Positions 44,980 through 54,617 of a stretch of 64,000 bases of DNA are shown piece after piece. Each line of letters starts with the position of its first letter. Positions within the stretch are counted from its first letter, which is position 1. The notes under the pieces are model-generated. The model was not told the origin of the DNA. It was given only the letters and a program-made list of their open reading frames with translations, and searched no databases. Location: NCBI RefSeq assembly GCF_024741815.1, contig NZ_CP102951.1, forward strand, positions 2,247,001 to 2,311,000. Direction: 5' to 3'. Position numbers and translations under genes: made by a program. Source of the stretch: Pseudomonas sp. LS1212 (lineage in GTDB: Bacteria; Pseudomonadota; Gammaproteobacteria; Pseudomonadales; Pseudomonadaceae).

Positions 44980-47900
44980 ATGAAAAACTTCTTCAAGAAA
45001 ATCGGCGCCTTCCTGCGCAAGACGTGGGTCTGGACGCTGTTGCTGGTGCTGTTCGTGGCACTGTTGGTGTGGTTCGTCGGGCCGCTGCTGGCGGTCAACG
45101 ACTACAAGCTCTGGGAAAGCGCGACCTCGCGCCTGCTGACCATCAGCGTGCTGTTCCTGATCTGGGGCCTGACCATGGTCTTCGTCAGCTGGCGCGCCGG
45201 GATCCGCAAGAAAGAAATGGAAGACAGCGAAGACGGCCAGGAACGCCTGCATCGTGAAGAGCTGATCGACGAGGAACAGAAAGAGCTGCGCAGCCGCTTC
45301 AAGGAAGCCATGCGCACCCTCAAGACCTCGAGCCTATATCGCGGACGCAGCGAGCGCTGGCGCACCGACTTGCCCTGGTACCTGCTGATCGGTCCGCAGA
45401 GTAGTGGCAAGACCAGCCTGCTGGATTTCTCTGGTCTAGAATTCCCGATCAACAAGATCGACCGCAAGCTGACCCGCGACACCATCGGCACCCGGCATTA
45501 CGACTGGTACTTCGCCGACCACGGCGTACTGATCGACACCGCTGGCCGTTACCTGACCCAGCCTGACGCGGAAGTCGACGGCAGCGCCTGGAGCACCTTG
45601 CTCAACCTGTTGCGCAAGCGCCGTCGCGGGCGTCCGCTCAACGGCGTTCTGGTGACCATTCCAGTGGAACTGTTGCTGAGCGGCAATGAACAGGATCTCG
45701 ACACCCTGGCGCGCCAAGTGCGCGCGCGCCTGCAGGACGTTCACCAGAAGCTGCACGTCGATGTGCCGGTGTACCTGGTGCTGAGCAAGGCCGACCAGTT
45801 GCTGGGCTTCGACGAGTTCTTCGATCAGATGAGCCGCGAGGAAAGCGATCAGGTGCTCGGCACCAGCTTCTGCAAGGAGCAGAACGGCACCGACGTCGCC
45901 GTGCTGCGCCAGGAGTTCGAAGAGCTGCTGCGGCGCCTGAACAGCCAGGTGATCATGCGCATGCACCAGGAGCGCGACACCCAGCGCCGTGGTCGCATCC
46001 TCGACCTCCCGCACCAGTTGGGGCAGATCGGTGAGCGCCTGTGCCTGTTCGTCGACATGGCATTCACCGGCAACCGCTACCAGCGGGCCAGCCAGCTGCG
46101 CGGTTTCTACCTGACCAGCGCGCCGCACCTGACCGAGAAGCTCGACCACGACACTGCCAGCATCGGCGCCAGCCTGGGCATGGCGGCCGGCATTCTGCCG
46201 ACCCTGCGCAGCGGGCGTTCGCGTTTCATTCATCACCTGATGAGCCGGGTGATTTTTCCCGAGGCCGGTCTGGCCGGCTTGGACAAACGCGAGCGCAATC
46301 GCATCCATTGGGGCCAGCGTGCGCTGTACTTCGGCGCGCTGGTGGCACTGGCGGTGTTCGGCCTGCTCTGGGCCGGCGGTTTTTCCGCCAACTACGAGCG
46401 CCTGGAAAACCTGCGTTCCCTGGCGCAGAACTGGGGCCAGCAGCGTACGTCCCTGACCGCGCGCGACGACGCGATGGCGGCGCTCAGAACCCTCGACACC
46501 AGCTTCGAAGCCACCAAGGTATTCCCGGCCAAGGGCGATGTGTCTCTGCGCGAACGTCTCGGCCTGTACCAGGGCGAAGAAAGCAACCCGGTGTTGCTCA
46601 GCGCCTACGAGCGTGAGTTGCAAGCGCAACTGCTGCCACGGGTGGCGCAGATGCTGGAAGGGCAGATCCGCACCAACATGCGCGACCGCGACCGTCTGCT
46701 CAACAGCCTGCGGGCCTACCTGATGCTGAACATGCAGGATCGTCGCGATCCGTCCTGGCTCAAGGACTGGGTGGCCACCGACTGGTCGACGCTCTACGCC
46801 GGCAACACCTCGGTGCAGAACGGCCTGAACGCACACTTCGAACGTCTGCTCAAGCTGCCGTTCAGCTACCCGCTCAACGACACACTGGTGGCCCAGTCCC
46901 GCCAGGTGCTGCGCAGCGAGTCGCTGGCCAACGTGGTTTATCGCGTGTTGCGCGAACAGGGCCGGAGCCTGCCGGAGTACCGTCTGAGCCAGCACCTAGG
47001 GTCGCAGGGCGACCTGTTTTTCGGTACCGACTATGCCATCCCGGGCTTCTACACCCAGCAGGGTTATCAGCAGTACTTCTCGGTCCAGGGCGCAGCATTG
47101 GTCACCGATATCCTGCGTGATAACTGGGTGCTGGGTGAAGGCAGCGGTATCAGCGGTATGGACCTGCGCCGTCTGATGGTGGCGCTCGAGCAGTTGTACT
47201 TCCGCGACTACGCCAACTACTGGAGTGAGGCGGTCGGCCAGGTTGGCCTGCAACCGTTCAACGATGCCGGCGAAGGCGCCGATCAGGTCGCCGGCCTGAC
47301 CTCGGCCAACTCGCCGGTGCTGCAACTGCTGGTGGAGGTGCGTGATAACACCCGCTTCCAGGCCATCGCCGAAAGCGCTGAAGACGTGACCGCCGCGGCG
47401 GACAAGGCAGCCGAGAAGGGCGGGGCGCTGGGCAAGGTCGCGGCGGTTGCCGCGGGCAAGGCTCAGGAAGCCCTGGCCAAGAACCTGCCGGATAACGCGA
47501 AGAAGTCGCTGCAGCGTCGCTTCGAGCCGCTGCACCGTCTGCTGGATGACAACAACGGCCCGGCGGCGGACCTGACGCCGGCGCTGCAGGCGCTGAACGA
47601 CCTGCAACTGCAACTGGCCGGCCTGGCCCGTGCCAGCGCGCCCGAGCAGGCGGCGTTCGAGATGGCCAAGACCCGCATGAGCGGCCAGCGCGATGCGCTG
47701 AGCAACCTGCGCAACGCCTCGGTGCGCCTGCCGCGTCCGGTGAGTGTGTGGTTCAACGTGCTGGCGGAAGACACCTGGCGCCTGGTGCTCAACGACTCCT
47801 ACCAGTACCTGAACCAGCGTTATCAGAGCGAGCTGTACAGCTTCTACGGCAAGGCCATCAGCAAGCGTTATCCGTTCAGCGCCCACAGCACCAGCGATGT

Positions 47901-48507
47901 TGCCATCAGCGACTTCCGCGAGTTCTTCAAGGCCCAGGGCATCGCCGATCGCTTCTTTGAAACCTACATGCGGCCTTTCGTCAGCGGTGATCCGGGCAAC
48001 TACCGCCTGCGCAGCATCGATGGCCACAACCTGCCGATGTCCAAGGCCTACCTCGACCAGATGGCCGCGGCCCAGGTGATCCGCCAGAGCTTCTTCTCGG
48101 AGAACTCGGCGGAGCCGCAGGTGCAGTTCAAGCTGGAGCCGTACACCCTGGACCCGGCGGTCAGCCGTTCCGAGTTCCGTTTCGGCGACAAGACCATGGA
48201 ATACCGTCACGGCCCGATCGTGCCGGTATCTTTCAAGTGGCCGACCGATGCCGAAGACGGCCGGACCAGCCTGGTGCTGGACAAGATGGCCGGACGCCCG
48301 ATCGGAATCGAAAAGAGCACCGGCCCCTGGTCGCTGTTTCGTCTGTTTGACCTGATGCAGACCGAGTACCTGACTGGCCGTGACGTGCTGGTGCTCAAGG
48401 CTGAGGTGGGTGGCCTGCGCGCCAACTATCTGCTGATGAGCCAGCGCACGCCGAACCCGTTCGACATGGGCGTGCTGCGCACCTTCCGCATGCCGGTGCA
48501 GCTCTGA
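44980..48507 (+). CDS. tssM: T6SS inner-membrane protein TssM (IcmF)
   Basis: An 1175-aa IcmF protein, the core of the trans-envelope complex. Membrane segments lie at about 15-35 and 46-66, with a third at about 445-465. A cytoplasmic NTPase-like domain contains the intact P-loop GPQSSGKTS near residue 140. The large periplasmic part, with an IcmF-related region and a C-terminal beta domain, contacts TssJ. The ATG at 44980 is preferred over the GTG one codon earlier. Its stop overlaps the phosphatase start (TGATG). Confidence 0.96.
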   Translation: MKNFFKKIGAFLRKTWVWTLLLVLFVALLVWFVGPLLAVNDYKLWESATSRLLTISVLFLIWGLTMVFVSWRAGIRKKEMEDSEDGQERLHREELIDEEQKELRSRFKEAMRTLKTSSLYRGRSERWRTDLPWYLLIGPQSSGKTSLLDFSGLEFPINKIDRKLTRDTIGTRHYDWYFADHGVLIDTAGRYLTQPDAEVDGSAWSTLLNLLRKRRRGRPLNGVLVTIPVELLLSGNEQDLDTLARQVRARLQDVHQKLHVDVPVYLVLSKADQLLGFDEFFDQMSREESDQVLGTSFCKEQNGTDVAVLRQEFEELLRRLNSQVIMRMHQERDTQRRGRILDLPHQLGQIGERLCLFVDMAFTGNRYQRASQLRGFYLTSAPHLTEKLDHDTASIGASLGMAAGILPTLRSGRSRFIHHLMSRVIFPEAGLAGLDKRERNRIHWGQRALYFGALVALAVFGLLWAGGFSANYERLENLRSLAQNWGQQRTSLTARDDAMAALRTLDTSFEATKVFPAKGDVSLRERLGLYQGEESNPVLLSAYERELQAQLLPRVAQMLEGQIRTNMRDRDRLLNSLRAYLMLNMQDRRDPSWLKDWVATDWSTLYAGNTSVQNGLNAHFERLLKLPFSYPLNDTLVAQSRQVLRSESLANVVYRVLREQGRSLPEYRLSQHLGSQGDLFFGTDYAIPGFYTQQGYQQYFSVQGAALVTDILRDNWVLGEGSGISGMDLRRLMVALEQLYFRDYANYWSEAVGQVGLQPFNDAGEGADQVAGLTSANSPVLQLLVEVRDNTRFQAIAESAEDVTAAADKAAEKGGALGKVAAVAAGKAQEALAKNLPDNAKKSLQRRFEPLHRLLDDNNGPAADLTPALQALNDLQLQLAGLARASAPEQAAFEMAKTRMSGQRDALSNLRNASVRLPRPVSVWFNVLAEDTWRLVLNDSYQYLNQRYQSELYSFYGKAISKRYPFSAHSTSDVAISDFREFFKAQGIADRFFETYMRPFVSGDPGNYRLRSIDGHNLPMSKAYLDQMAAAQVIRQSFFSENSAEPQVQFKLEPYTLDPAVSRSEFRFGDKTMEYRHGPIVPVSFKWPTDAEDGRTSLVLDKMAGRPIGIEKSTGPWSLFRLFDLMQTEYLTGRDVLVLKAEVGGLRANYLLMSQRTPNPFDMGVLRTFRMPVQL

Positions 48508-49235
48508 TGGTGGTTGCCACTACCTGGCGCAGCGCTGCGCGCACCGACCCGGGCAAGGTTCGGGCGCGCAACGAAGATGCTTTCCTCGACTGTCCGGAGC
48601 AGGGGCTCTGGGTGGTCGCGGACGGCATGGGCGGGCATCAGGGTGGCGACATCGCCAGCCAGTTGATCGTTGCCAGCATGGCCGAGTTGCCGGTGCAGGA
48701 CAGTTTCGACGAGCGGCTCAAGGGCCTGCGCCAGTGCCTGCACTGGCTCAACCGGCGCCTGGGCCAGGAGTTGACCGTCACCGCCGAGCGACACGACAGC
48801 ATCATGGGCAGCACCGTGGTCGCGCTGTTGCTGGAAGGCAACCGCGCGGCGTGCATCTGGGCCGGTGACAGCCGCTGTTACCTGTGGCGCGGGCAGCGTT
48901 TGTACCAGCTGTCCAAGGACCATTCGCTGCAGCAGCAATTGATCGACGAGCAACAGATGAGCGTCGAACAGGCGCGGGCGCATCCGGCGGCCAATGCCCT
49001 GACCCGGGCAGTGGGAGCCAGCGAGCAACTGACCCTGGATGTCCTGGAACTGCAGGTCTACCCCGGCGATGCCTTCCTACTGTGCAGTGATGGCCTGTAC
49101 CAGGGGCTGACCAGCGATGCGCTGGGCAACGCCTTGAGCTTGGCTTCACCGCAGGTGGCGCTGGAACGTCTGTTCGACGGCGCCATGCGGGGCTCGGCAC
49201 GGGACAACCTGACAGCCGTGGTGATCCGCCAATGA
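48507..49235 (+). CDS. pppA: T6SS-associated PP2C-type protein phosphatase (Stp1/PppA)
   Basis: A 242-aa PPM/PP2C phosphatase. Metal and phosphate-binding motifs are present: GKVRARNEDAF, DGMGGHQGG, GDSRCYLWR and CSDGLYQGL. It should reverse the action of the neighbouring kinase on FHA-bound T6SS proteins. It overlaps the tssM stop by one base and the kinase start by four bases, the same order as stp1-stk1 in HSI-II. Confidence 0.94.
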   Translation: MVVATTWRSAARTDPGKVRARNEDAFLDCPEQGLWVVADGMGGHQGGDIASQLIVASMAELPVQDSFDERLKGLRQCLHWLNRRLGQELTVTAERHDSIMGSTVVALLLEGNRAACIWAGDSRCYLWRGQRLYQLSKDHSLQQQLIDEQQMSVEQARAHPAANALTRAVGASEQLTLDVLELQVYPGDAFLLCSDGLYQGLTSDALGNALSLASPQVALERLFDGAMRGSARDNLTAVVIRQ

Positions 49236-50305
49236 GTCATTTCAAATCCGGTCTGGATGACATCCTGATGAGCGAGGAAGAGGCCAGCAACCTGACCTAT
49301 TTCGCCTTCGCCAAAGCCAATGAGGCACCGCGTCCCGTGGCGCCCAAGGCCAGAGGCAAGGGGCGCAACCGCTCCAAGGGCCGTTCCAAGGCCAAGCCCA
49401 CGGCACCTGTGGGCGAGCTGCCGGATGTGTTGGCCGGACGTTACCGCCTCGAGCGCCTGCTCGGGGCCGGAGGCATGGGCGCGGTCTACCGCGCGCGGGA
49501 TCTGCTGCATGAGCAGTTCGGCGATCCCGACCCTTACATAGCGCTCAAAGTCATGACCGAAGAATTCTCCGAGTCGCCGGATGCCAGCGCCTTGCTCTAC
49601 AGTGAGTTCGCCCTGGCTCGACGCCTGCGTCACCCGAACGTCGTACGCTTGCACAGCTTCGAGGTGGACACCCAGTGCCAGCGCGCCTTCATCACCATGG
49701 AGCTGATGCGCGGCCTGACCCTGGACAAATTGCTCTGCGAGCGGCCCACCGGCCTGCCGTGGCAAGAGCTGCGCGATGTGGTGTTACCGCTGCTCGATGC
49801 CCTGGCGTACTGCCACGCTCGCGGTGTGCTGCACGGCGACCTGAAGCCGAGCAACGTGATGCTGTGCGAAGACGGTGTGCGACTATTCGACTTCGGTCTC
49901 AGCCAAACCGAGGAAGGCATCCTGACCGGCTTGCCACAGCTGAGCCGCAGCCGCTTCAACGCCTGGACACCAAGTTATGCCGCTCCAGAATTACTGGAGG
50001 GAGGAGTACTGTCTGTCAATAGCGACCTATACGCCGTGGCTTGCGTAATCTATGAGCTGGCCTGCGGTAAACACCCGTTCCACCGTTTACCTTCAACTCA
50101 GGCCCGTAAAGAGCGTCTTGATCATGAACTGCAAGCGCCTCGGAACTTTCCGAAACACTGTTGGCCTGTTCTGCAGATGGCACTGACTTTTGATCCGTCG
50201 GCACGATTCACCACGTTCTCCCATCTACAGGATGTCTTTAGAGAGCCCGCGTCGTGGCTGAAGAGCTGGCTGAATCGGCGCACTGGGTATGGATGCCACC
50301 GTTGA
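49232..50305 (+). CDS. ppkA: T6SS-associated Ser/Thr protein kinase (Stk1/PpkA)
   Basis: A 357-aa Hanks-type kinase. A Lys/Arg-rich 70-residue N-terminal tail precedes the kinase core: Gly-rich loop LLGAGGMGAVY, Lys in ALKVM, catalytic loop HGDLKPSNVM (HGD rather than the common HRD) and DFG. The activation segment and the APE-like motif (AAPELLEGG) are present. No C-terminal membrane anchor is seen, so it is a soluble, short kinase as in HSI-II. It is the last gene of the operon. Confidence 0.93.
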   Translation: MSHFKSGLDDILMSEEEASNLTYFAFAKANEAPRPVAPKARGKGRNRSKGRSKAKPTAPVGELPDVLAGRYRLERLLGAGGMGAVYRARDLLHEQFGDPDPYIALKVMTEEFSESPDASALLYSEFALARRLRHPNVVRLHSFEVDTQCQRAFITMELMRGLTLDKLLCERPTGLPWQELRDVVLPLLDALAYCHARGVLHGDLKPSNVMLCEDGVRLFDFGLSQTEEGILTGLPQLSRSRFNAWTPSYAAPELLEGGVLSVNSDLYAVACVIYELACGKHPFHRLPSTQARKERLDHELQAPRNFPKHCWPVLQMALTFDPSARFTTFSHLQDVFREPASWLKSWLNRRTGYGCHR

Positions 50306-50631
50306 ATCAATCTGTGGCGAAAGATAAATGTAGTGACCCAGGGATCGAAAGGATCTGATACCTCGTGTCGAGTATTTGCATCAAGAGATCGCAGATTGCC
50401 ATGAAGACCTTGATCTATCAGGAAGATAAAGCTGAATTTTGACTAAATCATCGCCCCCTTAGACAACGGATCATTTCATCTTGCCCCACATGCGTTAATT
50501 TCGTCGTTAGGCACGCCGTTCTAGTGGGTACATGCCATGGACGAAACGACCCAGTCGTGACTTGCAAAATATCCTTCCTATGGACATTAGTACTCAGCCT
50601 TGAAAGCGAGAAACATCGGGTCATTGAGGCG
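50306..50631. other. Spacer after the T6SS operon
   Basis: About 325 bases, AT-richer than the operon. No gene, tRNA or strong terminator recognised. It ends at the left terminus of the IS3-family element. Confidence 0.4.
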
Positions 50632-50695
50632 TGAACGAGCCCCATGAAAGACAGGACACCGTTTCCCCCTTACGATAAGGGATAGGCAAACGGTT

Positions 50696-51088
50696 ATGTT
50701 TATGACTAACAGCAACGATAAGAGTGGGGAGCTTTTGGGCCAGGAGCGGCGGCGCCGCTGGAGCCCAGAGCAAAAACTGGCCATGGTTCGCGAGAGTCTT
50801 GAGTCAGGGCAAAGCGTTTCGGTGGTGGCTCGGCGTAACGGCATCAACGCCAACCAGCTGTTCCTGTGGCGCAAGCTGTACCAGGACGGCAGCTTGTCTG
50901 CGGTCAGTGCTGGCGAAGCCGTGGTGCCGGCCTCGGAGCTGAGCGATGCGCTCAAGCAGATCCGTGAACTGCAACGGATGCTGGGCAAGAAAACGATGGA
51001 AGCAGAAATCCTCAAAGAGGCCGTGGAGATCGCCCGGTCGCGAAAATGGATTGCGCACTCACCCTTGTTGCCGGGGGACAACCAGTGA
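50696..51088 (+). CDS. IS3-family (IS2 group) OrfA, helix-turn-helix protein
   Basis: A 130-aa OrfA with a helix-turn-helix ([39 protein letters not shown]) and a leucine-zipper-like helix ([29 protein letters not shown]) that dimerises OrfA and OrfAB. It overlaps orfB by 43 bases in another frame, the arrangement used for -1 frameshifting. No A6G slip site is seen in the overlap. Confidence 0.9.
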   Translation: MFMTNSNDKSGELLGQERRRRWSPEQKLAMVRESLESGQSVSVVARRNGINANQLFLWRKLYQDGSLSAVSAGEAVVPASELSDALKQIRELQRMLGKKTMEAEILKEAVEIARSRKWIAHSPLLPGDNQ

Positions 51089-51921
51089 AGCTGGTCAGCG
51101 AATGTCTCGGTGTGGCGCGCTCGCAATTAACGGTTCGAATCAAGCAATCAGCCTTGCCCAAGGTACGGCGAAACAGGCCCGTGGACGACGCTGAACTGGT
51201 GGTTGAAATCCAGCACCAGGTCAGCGAGCTGCCCAGCTATGGCTACCGTCGTGTCTGGGGATTACTGCGTCGCGCACGTGAAACCCAGTTGCTGCCCGCG
51301 ATCAACGTGAAGCGGGTTTACCGGGTCATGCGTGATCACAATCTGCTGCTTGAGCGTCGACTCAAACAGCCCGGCGTGCCACGTCGACACGAAGGCCGTA
51401 TTGCGGTGAAAACCAGTGATACGCGTTGGTGCTCGGACGGCTTTGAGTTCCGCTGCGAGGACGGCGCCAAACTGAGCGTGACCTTCGCCCTGGACTGCTG
51501 TGATCGCGAAGCCATCGGCTGGGTCGCCAGTCCAGCGGGATACAGCGGTGATGATATCCGTGACTTGATGCTGGAGAGCGTGGAAAAGCGCTTTGGCGAC
51601 CAACTGCCCGCCACGCCGGTGCAATGGCTAAGCGATAACGGTTCGGCCTATACCGCCGAACAGACGCGCCTGTTTGCTCGGCAGATCGGTTTGCAACCGG
51701 TGACCACGCCAGTACGCAGCCCGCAGAGCAACGGCATGGCTGAGAGCTTCGTGAAGACGATCAAGCGTGATTACGTGGCGCACATGCCCAAGCCGGATCG
51801 AGAAACGGCGCTGCGTAACCTGGCCATTGCCTTCGAGCATTACAACGAGGAGCATCCGCACAGCGCCCTGAAATATCGCTCGCCGAGGGAGTTCAGGCGC
51901 TTGGCCGCCGCATCAATTTAA
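51046..51921 (+). CDS. IS3-family (IS2 group) transposase OrfB
   Basis: A 291-aa DDE transposase part. The core has WCSDGFEF (first Asp), [11 protein letters not shown] (second Asp) and [15 protein letters not shown] (Glu). The N-terminal HTH_21-type region ([16 protein letters not shown]) is typical. It is either produced as an OrfAB fusion or initiated at the ATG inside orfA. It looks intact. Confidence 0.92.
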   Translation: MDCALTLVAGGQPVKLVSECLGVARSQLTVRIKQSALPKVRRNRPVDDAELVVEIQHQVSELPSYGYRRVWGLLRRARETQLLPAINVKRVYRVMRDHNLLLERRLKQPGVPRRHEGRIAVKTSDTRWCSDGFEFRCEDGAKLSVTFALDCCDREAIGWVASPAGYSGDDIRDLMLESVEKRFGDQLPATPVQWLSDNGSAYTAEQTRLFARQIGLQPVTTPVRSPQSNGMAESFVKTIKRDYVAHMPKPDRETALRNLAIAFEHYNEEHPHSALKYRSPREFRRLAAASI

Positions 51922-52083
51922 CGGGGAGTTGGTGTCCGGTTTTTTAGGGGCAAGTCCAGGCACCAACGTGACCCTGATGGCCAAGCCTTTGGTGTCGGTA
52001 TCGTAGACCAGGATATCGGCCTTGCCCTCCAGACACGTCAAATTGTCCAACAGTGCCTTTGTGAAGTTGATTTTTAGGGCCAT
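51911..52083 (-). pseudogene. N-terminal fragment of a tRNA-linked tyrosine integrase
   Basis: Read on the minus strand from ATG 52083: MALKINFTKALLDNLTC, then EGKADILVYDTDTKGLAIRV, the DUF4102-like arm domain that begins P4/phage-type integrases. After about 42 codons it runs into the IS3 element right end and stops at 51911. The start lies about 80 bases from the tRNA-Leu gene and the gene points away from it, the usual layout of an integrase beside its attachment site. The catalytic domain is gone. Confidence 0.75.
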
Positions 52084-52163
52084 TACTGCTGGGTTCCGTA
52101 CCTAAGTGATTGATTCTGGTTTTGTTTTGGGGTTAAATCAGCGCCTGCTTTCGCTTTTCCCAT

Positions 52164-52250
52164 GCCCCGATGGTGAAATTGGTAGACACACCGGACTTAA
52201 AATCCGTCGTCCGAAAGGATGTGCCGGTTCGACTCCGGCTCGGGGCACCA
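52164..52250 (+). tRNA. tRNA-Leu (anticodon UAA)
   Basis: An 87-nt gene with encoded CCA. The acceptor stem GCCCCGA pairs with TCGGGGC, followed by ACCA. D loop AAATTGGTAGACA, anticodon loop CTTAAAA (anticodon TAA), a long class II variable arm, and T arm CCGGTTCGACTCCGG. The 3' half is a common integration site for genomic islands, and an integrase remnant lies on the left. Confidence 0.96.
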
Positions 52251-52266
52251 TACGAAACAACGACTT

Positions 52267-52292
52267 AGGCTCACCTTGCGGTGGGCCTTTTT
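52267..52292 (+). terminator. Rho-independent terminator after tRNA-Leu
   Basis: AGGCTCACC-TTGC-GGTGGGCCT followed by TTTTTCGTTT: a strong GC stem with a T-run, suited to ending the tRNA transcript. Confidence 0.88.
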
Positions 52293-52579
52293 CGTTTATG
52301 GGGGTTTTCGTGTCTGTTGGGTGTCTGTTAGACACAAGGGGCTTGCAGGCCCTTGTCGTTTCGGGTCGGGGTTACGCTGCCGCTGACCATCACTTGCATC
52401 CGACTTGACCAATACACGCACAGGGAGCGCAACCTGGACAAAAACATTATCTACCATACACTCGGCAGATAAAGGCACAGCTTTTGTTTGCCGACTAGCC
52501 CAGGTTAGGCCTATGAACCCTCGCTACCACGAAATACACAAGGTCGAGATAAAAAGACGGCTATATCGCTCTGTAGTGG

Positions 52580-53742
<1,163 letters not shown>

Positions 53743-53871
53743 TTGACACCTCGATCTGGCGAGCATTCGTATCCGTCCGGCCAAGTCATCTACCCAGCCC
53801 TGCAAAGCCAAGACATGGTGTGCACTTAAATTTAAGTGGGCACCAGTTCGAGCCTTTCAAGCGGGTATTTC

Positions 53872-54204
53872 ATGCAACCACAACGCCGTTCCTACTCCAA
53901 ATCCTTCAAAGTCCAAGTCATTCAAGAGTGCGCCCAGCCCGGCGCCTCGATTGCCAGCGTCGCGCTGAGCCATAGACTCAACGCGAACCTCGTCCACAAG
54001 TGGATTCGAGGGCAAAAGCAAAAAAACACGGAGCTGCAACCTGCTTTTATTCCGTTCCCCATGCAGCTAGCCGGAGCAAATTCGCAAACTGCATCATCGA
54101 ATATCTGCGTTGAAATCCAGCACCCGCGTGGCACTGTCAAAGTGAACTGGCCGACCGAAAGCGCGGCTGCCTGCGCCACCTTTCTGCGAGATCTGTTGCG
54201 ATGA
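53872..54204 (+). CDS. tnpA: IS66-family accessory protein TnpA
   Basis: A 110-aa IS66 Orf1, a helix-turn-helix protein (RRSYSKSFKVQVIQECAQPGASIASVA, NANLVHKWIRGQ). It is required together with TnpB for IS66 transposition in studied members. ATG 53872 is used; the frame extends upstream without a ribosome site. It overlaps tnpB by four bases. Confidence 0.88.
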   Translation: MQPQRRSYSKSFKVQVIQECAQPGASIASVALSHRLNANLVHKWIRGQKQKNTELQPAFIPFPMQLAGANSQTASSNICVEIQHPRGTVKVNWPTESAAACATFLRDLLR

Positions 54205-54536
54205 TCCGCATCGACTCCATCTGGCTGGCGACGGAGCCCATGGACATGCGCGCCGGCACCGAAACCGCGCTGGCGCGGGTGGTCGCCGTGTTCGGTGCGG
54301 CGCAGCCGCACTGTGCTTATCTGTTTGCCAATCGTCGCGCCACGCGCATCAAGGTGTTGGTACACGATGGCCTAGGTATCTGGCTGGCGGCCCGCCGCCT
54401 GCACCAGGGCAAATTTTTCTGGCCGGGTTCTCGACACGGCGCTCACGTGGAATTGGGCGCTGAGCAGTTGCACGCTCTGGTGCTGGGTTTGCCCTGGCAA
54501 CGAGTCGGGCCGGGCGACGCTATTTCCATCGTGTGA
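54201..54536 (+). CDS. tnpB: IS66-family accessory protein TnpB
   Basis: A 111-aa IS66 Orf2. The family pattern is MRAGTETALARVV near the start, YLFANRRATRIKVLVHDGLGIWLAARRLHQGKF in the middle, and LVLGLPWQRV at the end. It overlaps tnpA and precedes tnpC. Confidence 0.93.
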   Translation: MIRIDSIWLATEPMDMRAGTETALARVVAVFGAAQPHCAYLFANRRATRIKVLVHDGLGIWLAARRLHQGKFFWPGSRHGAHVELGAEQLHALVLGLPWQRVGPGDAISIV

Positions 54537-54617
54537 CGCCTGCCATGGCCAGCCTGGCCGCGCAATTGTCCGATGAGTCTATCGCCGGTATTGGCCTGCT
54601 CTGGCAAAATCGGCGGC

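Larger units (their letters stand above)
50632..51958 (+). mobile_element. IS3-family element, IS2 group
   Basis: A 1327-bp element with imperfect inverted ends: TGAACGAGCCCC at 50632 and the complement of TGGACTTGCCCC at 51958, followed inward by ...GGACACC on both sides. It carries overlapping orfA and orfB. The 5-base flanks AGGCG and GGCAC do not give a clean target duplication. Its right end interrupts the integrase remnant at 51911-52083. Confidence 0.85.

Noticed and set aside
50627..51963. Possible target duplication of the IS2-group element
   Set aside because: The 5-base flanks AGGCG and GGCAC do not match; only AGGC is shared if the ends are shifted by one base, which is not convincing.
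52300..52365. Short repeats and hairpin after tRNA-Leu as a possible att site
   Set aside because: The GGGCTTGCAGGCCC hairpin is terminator-like and no second copy of the tRNA 3' end was found in the window.
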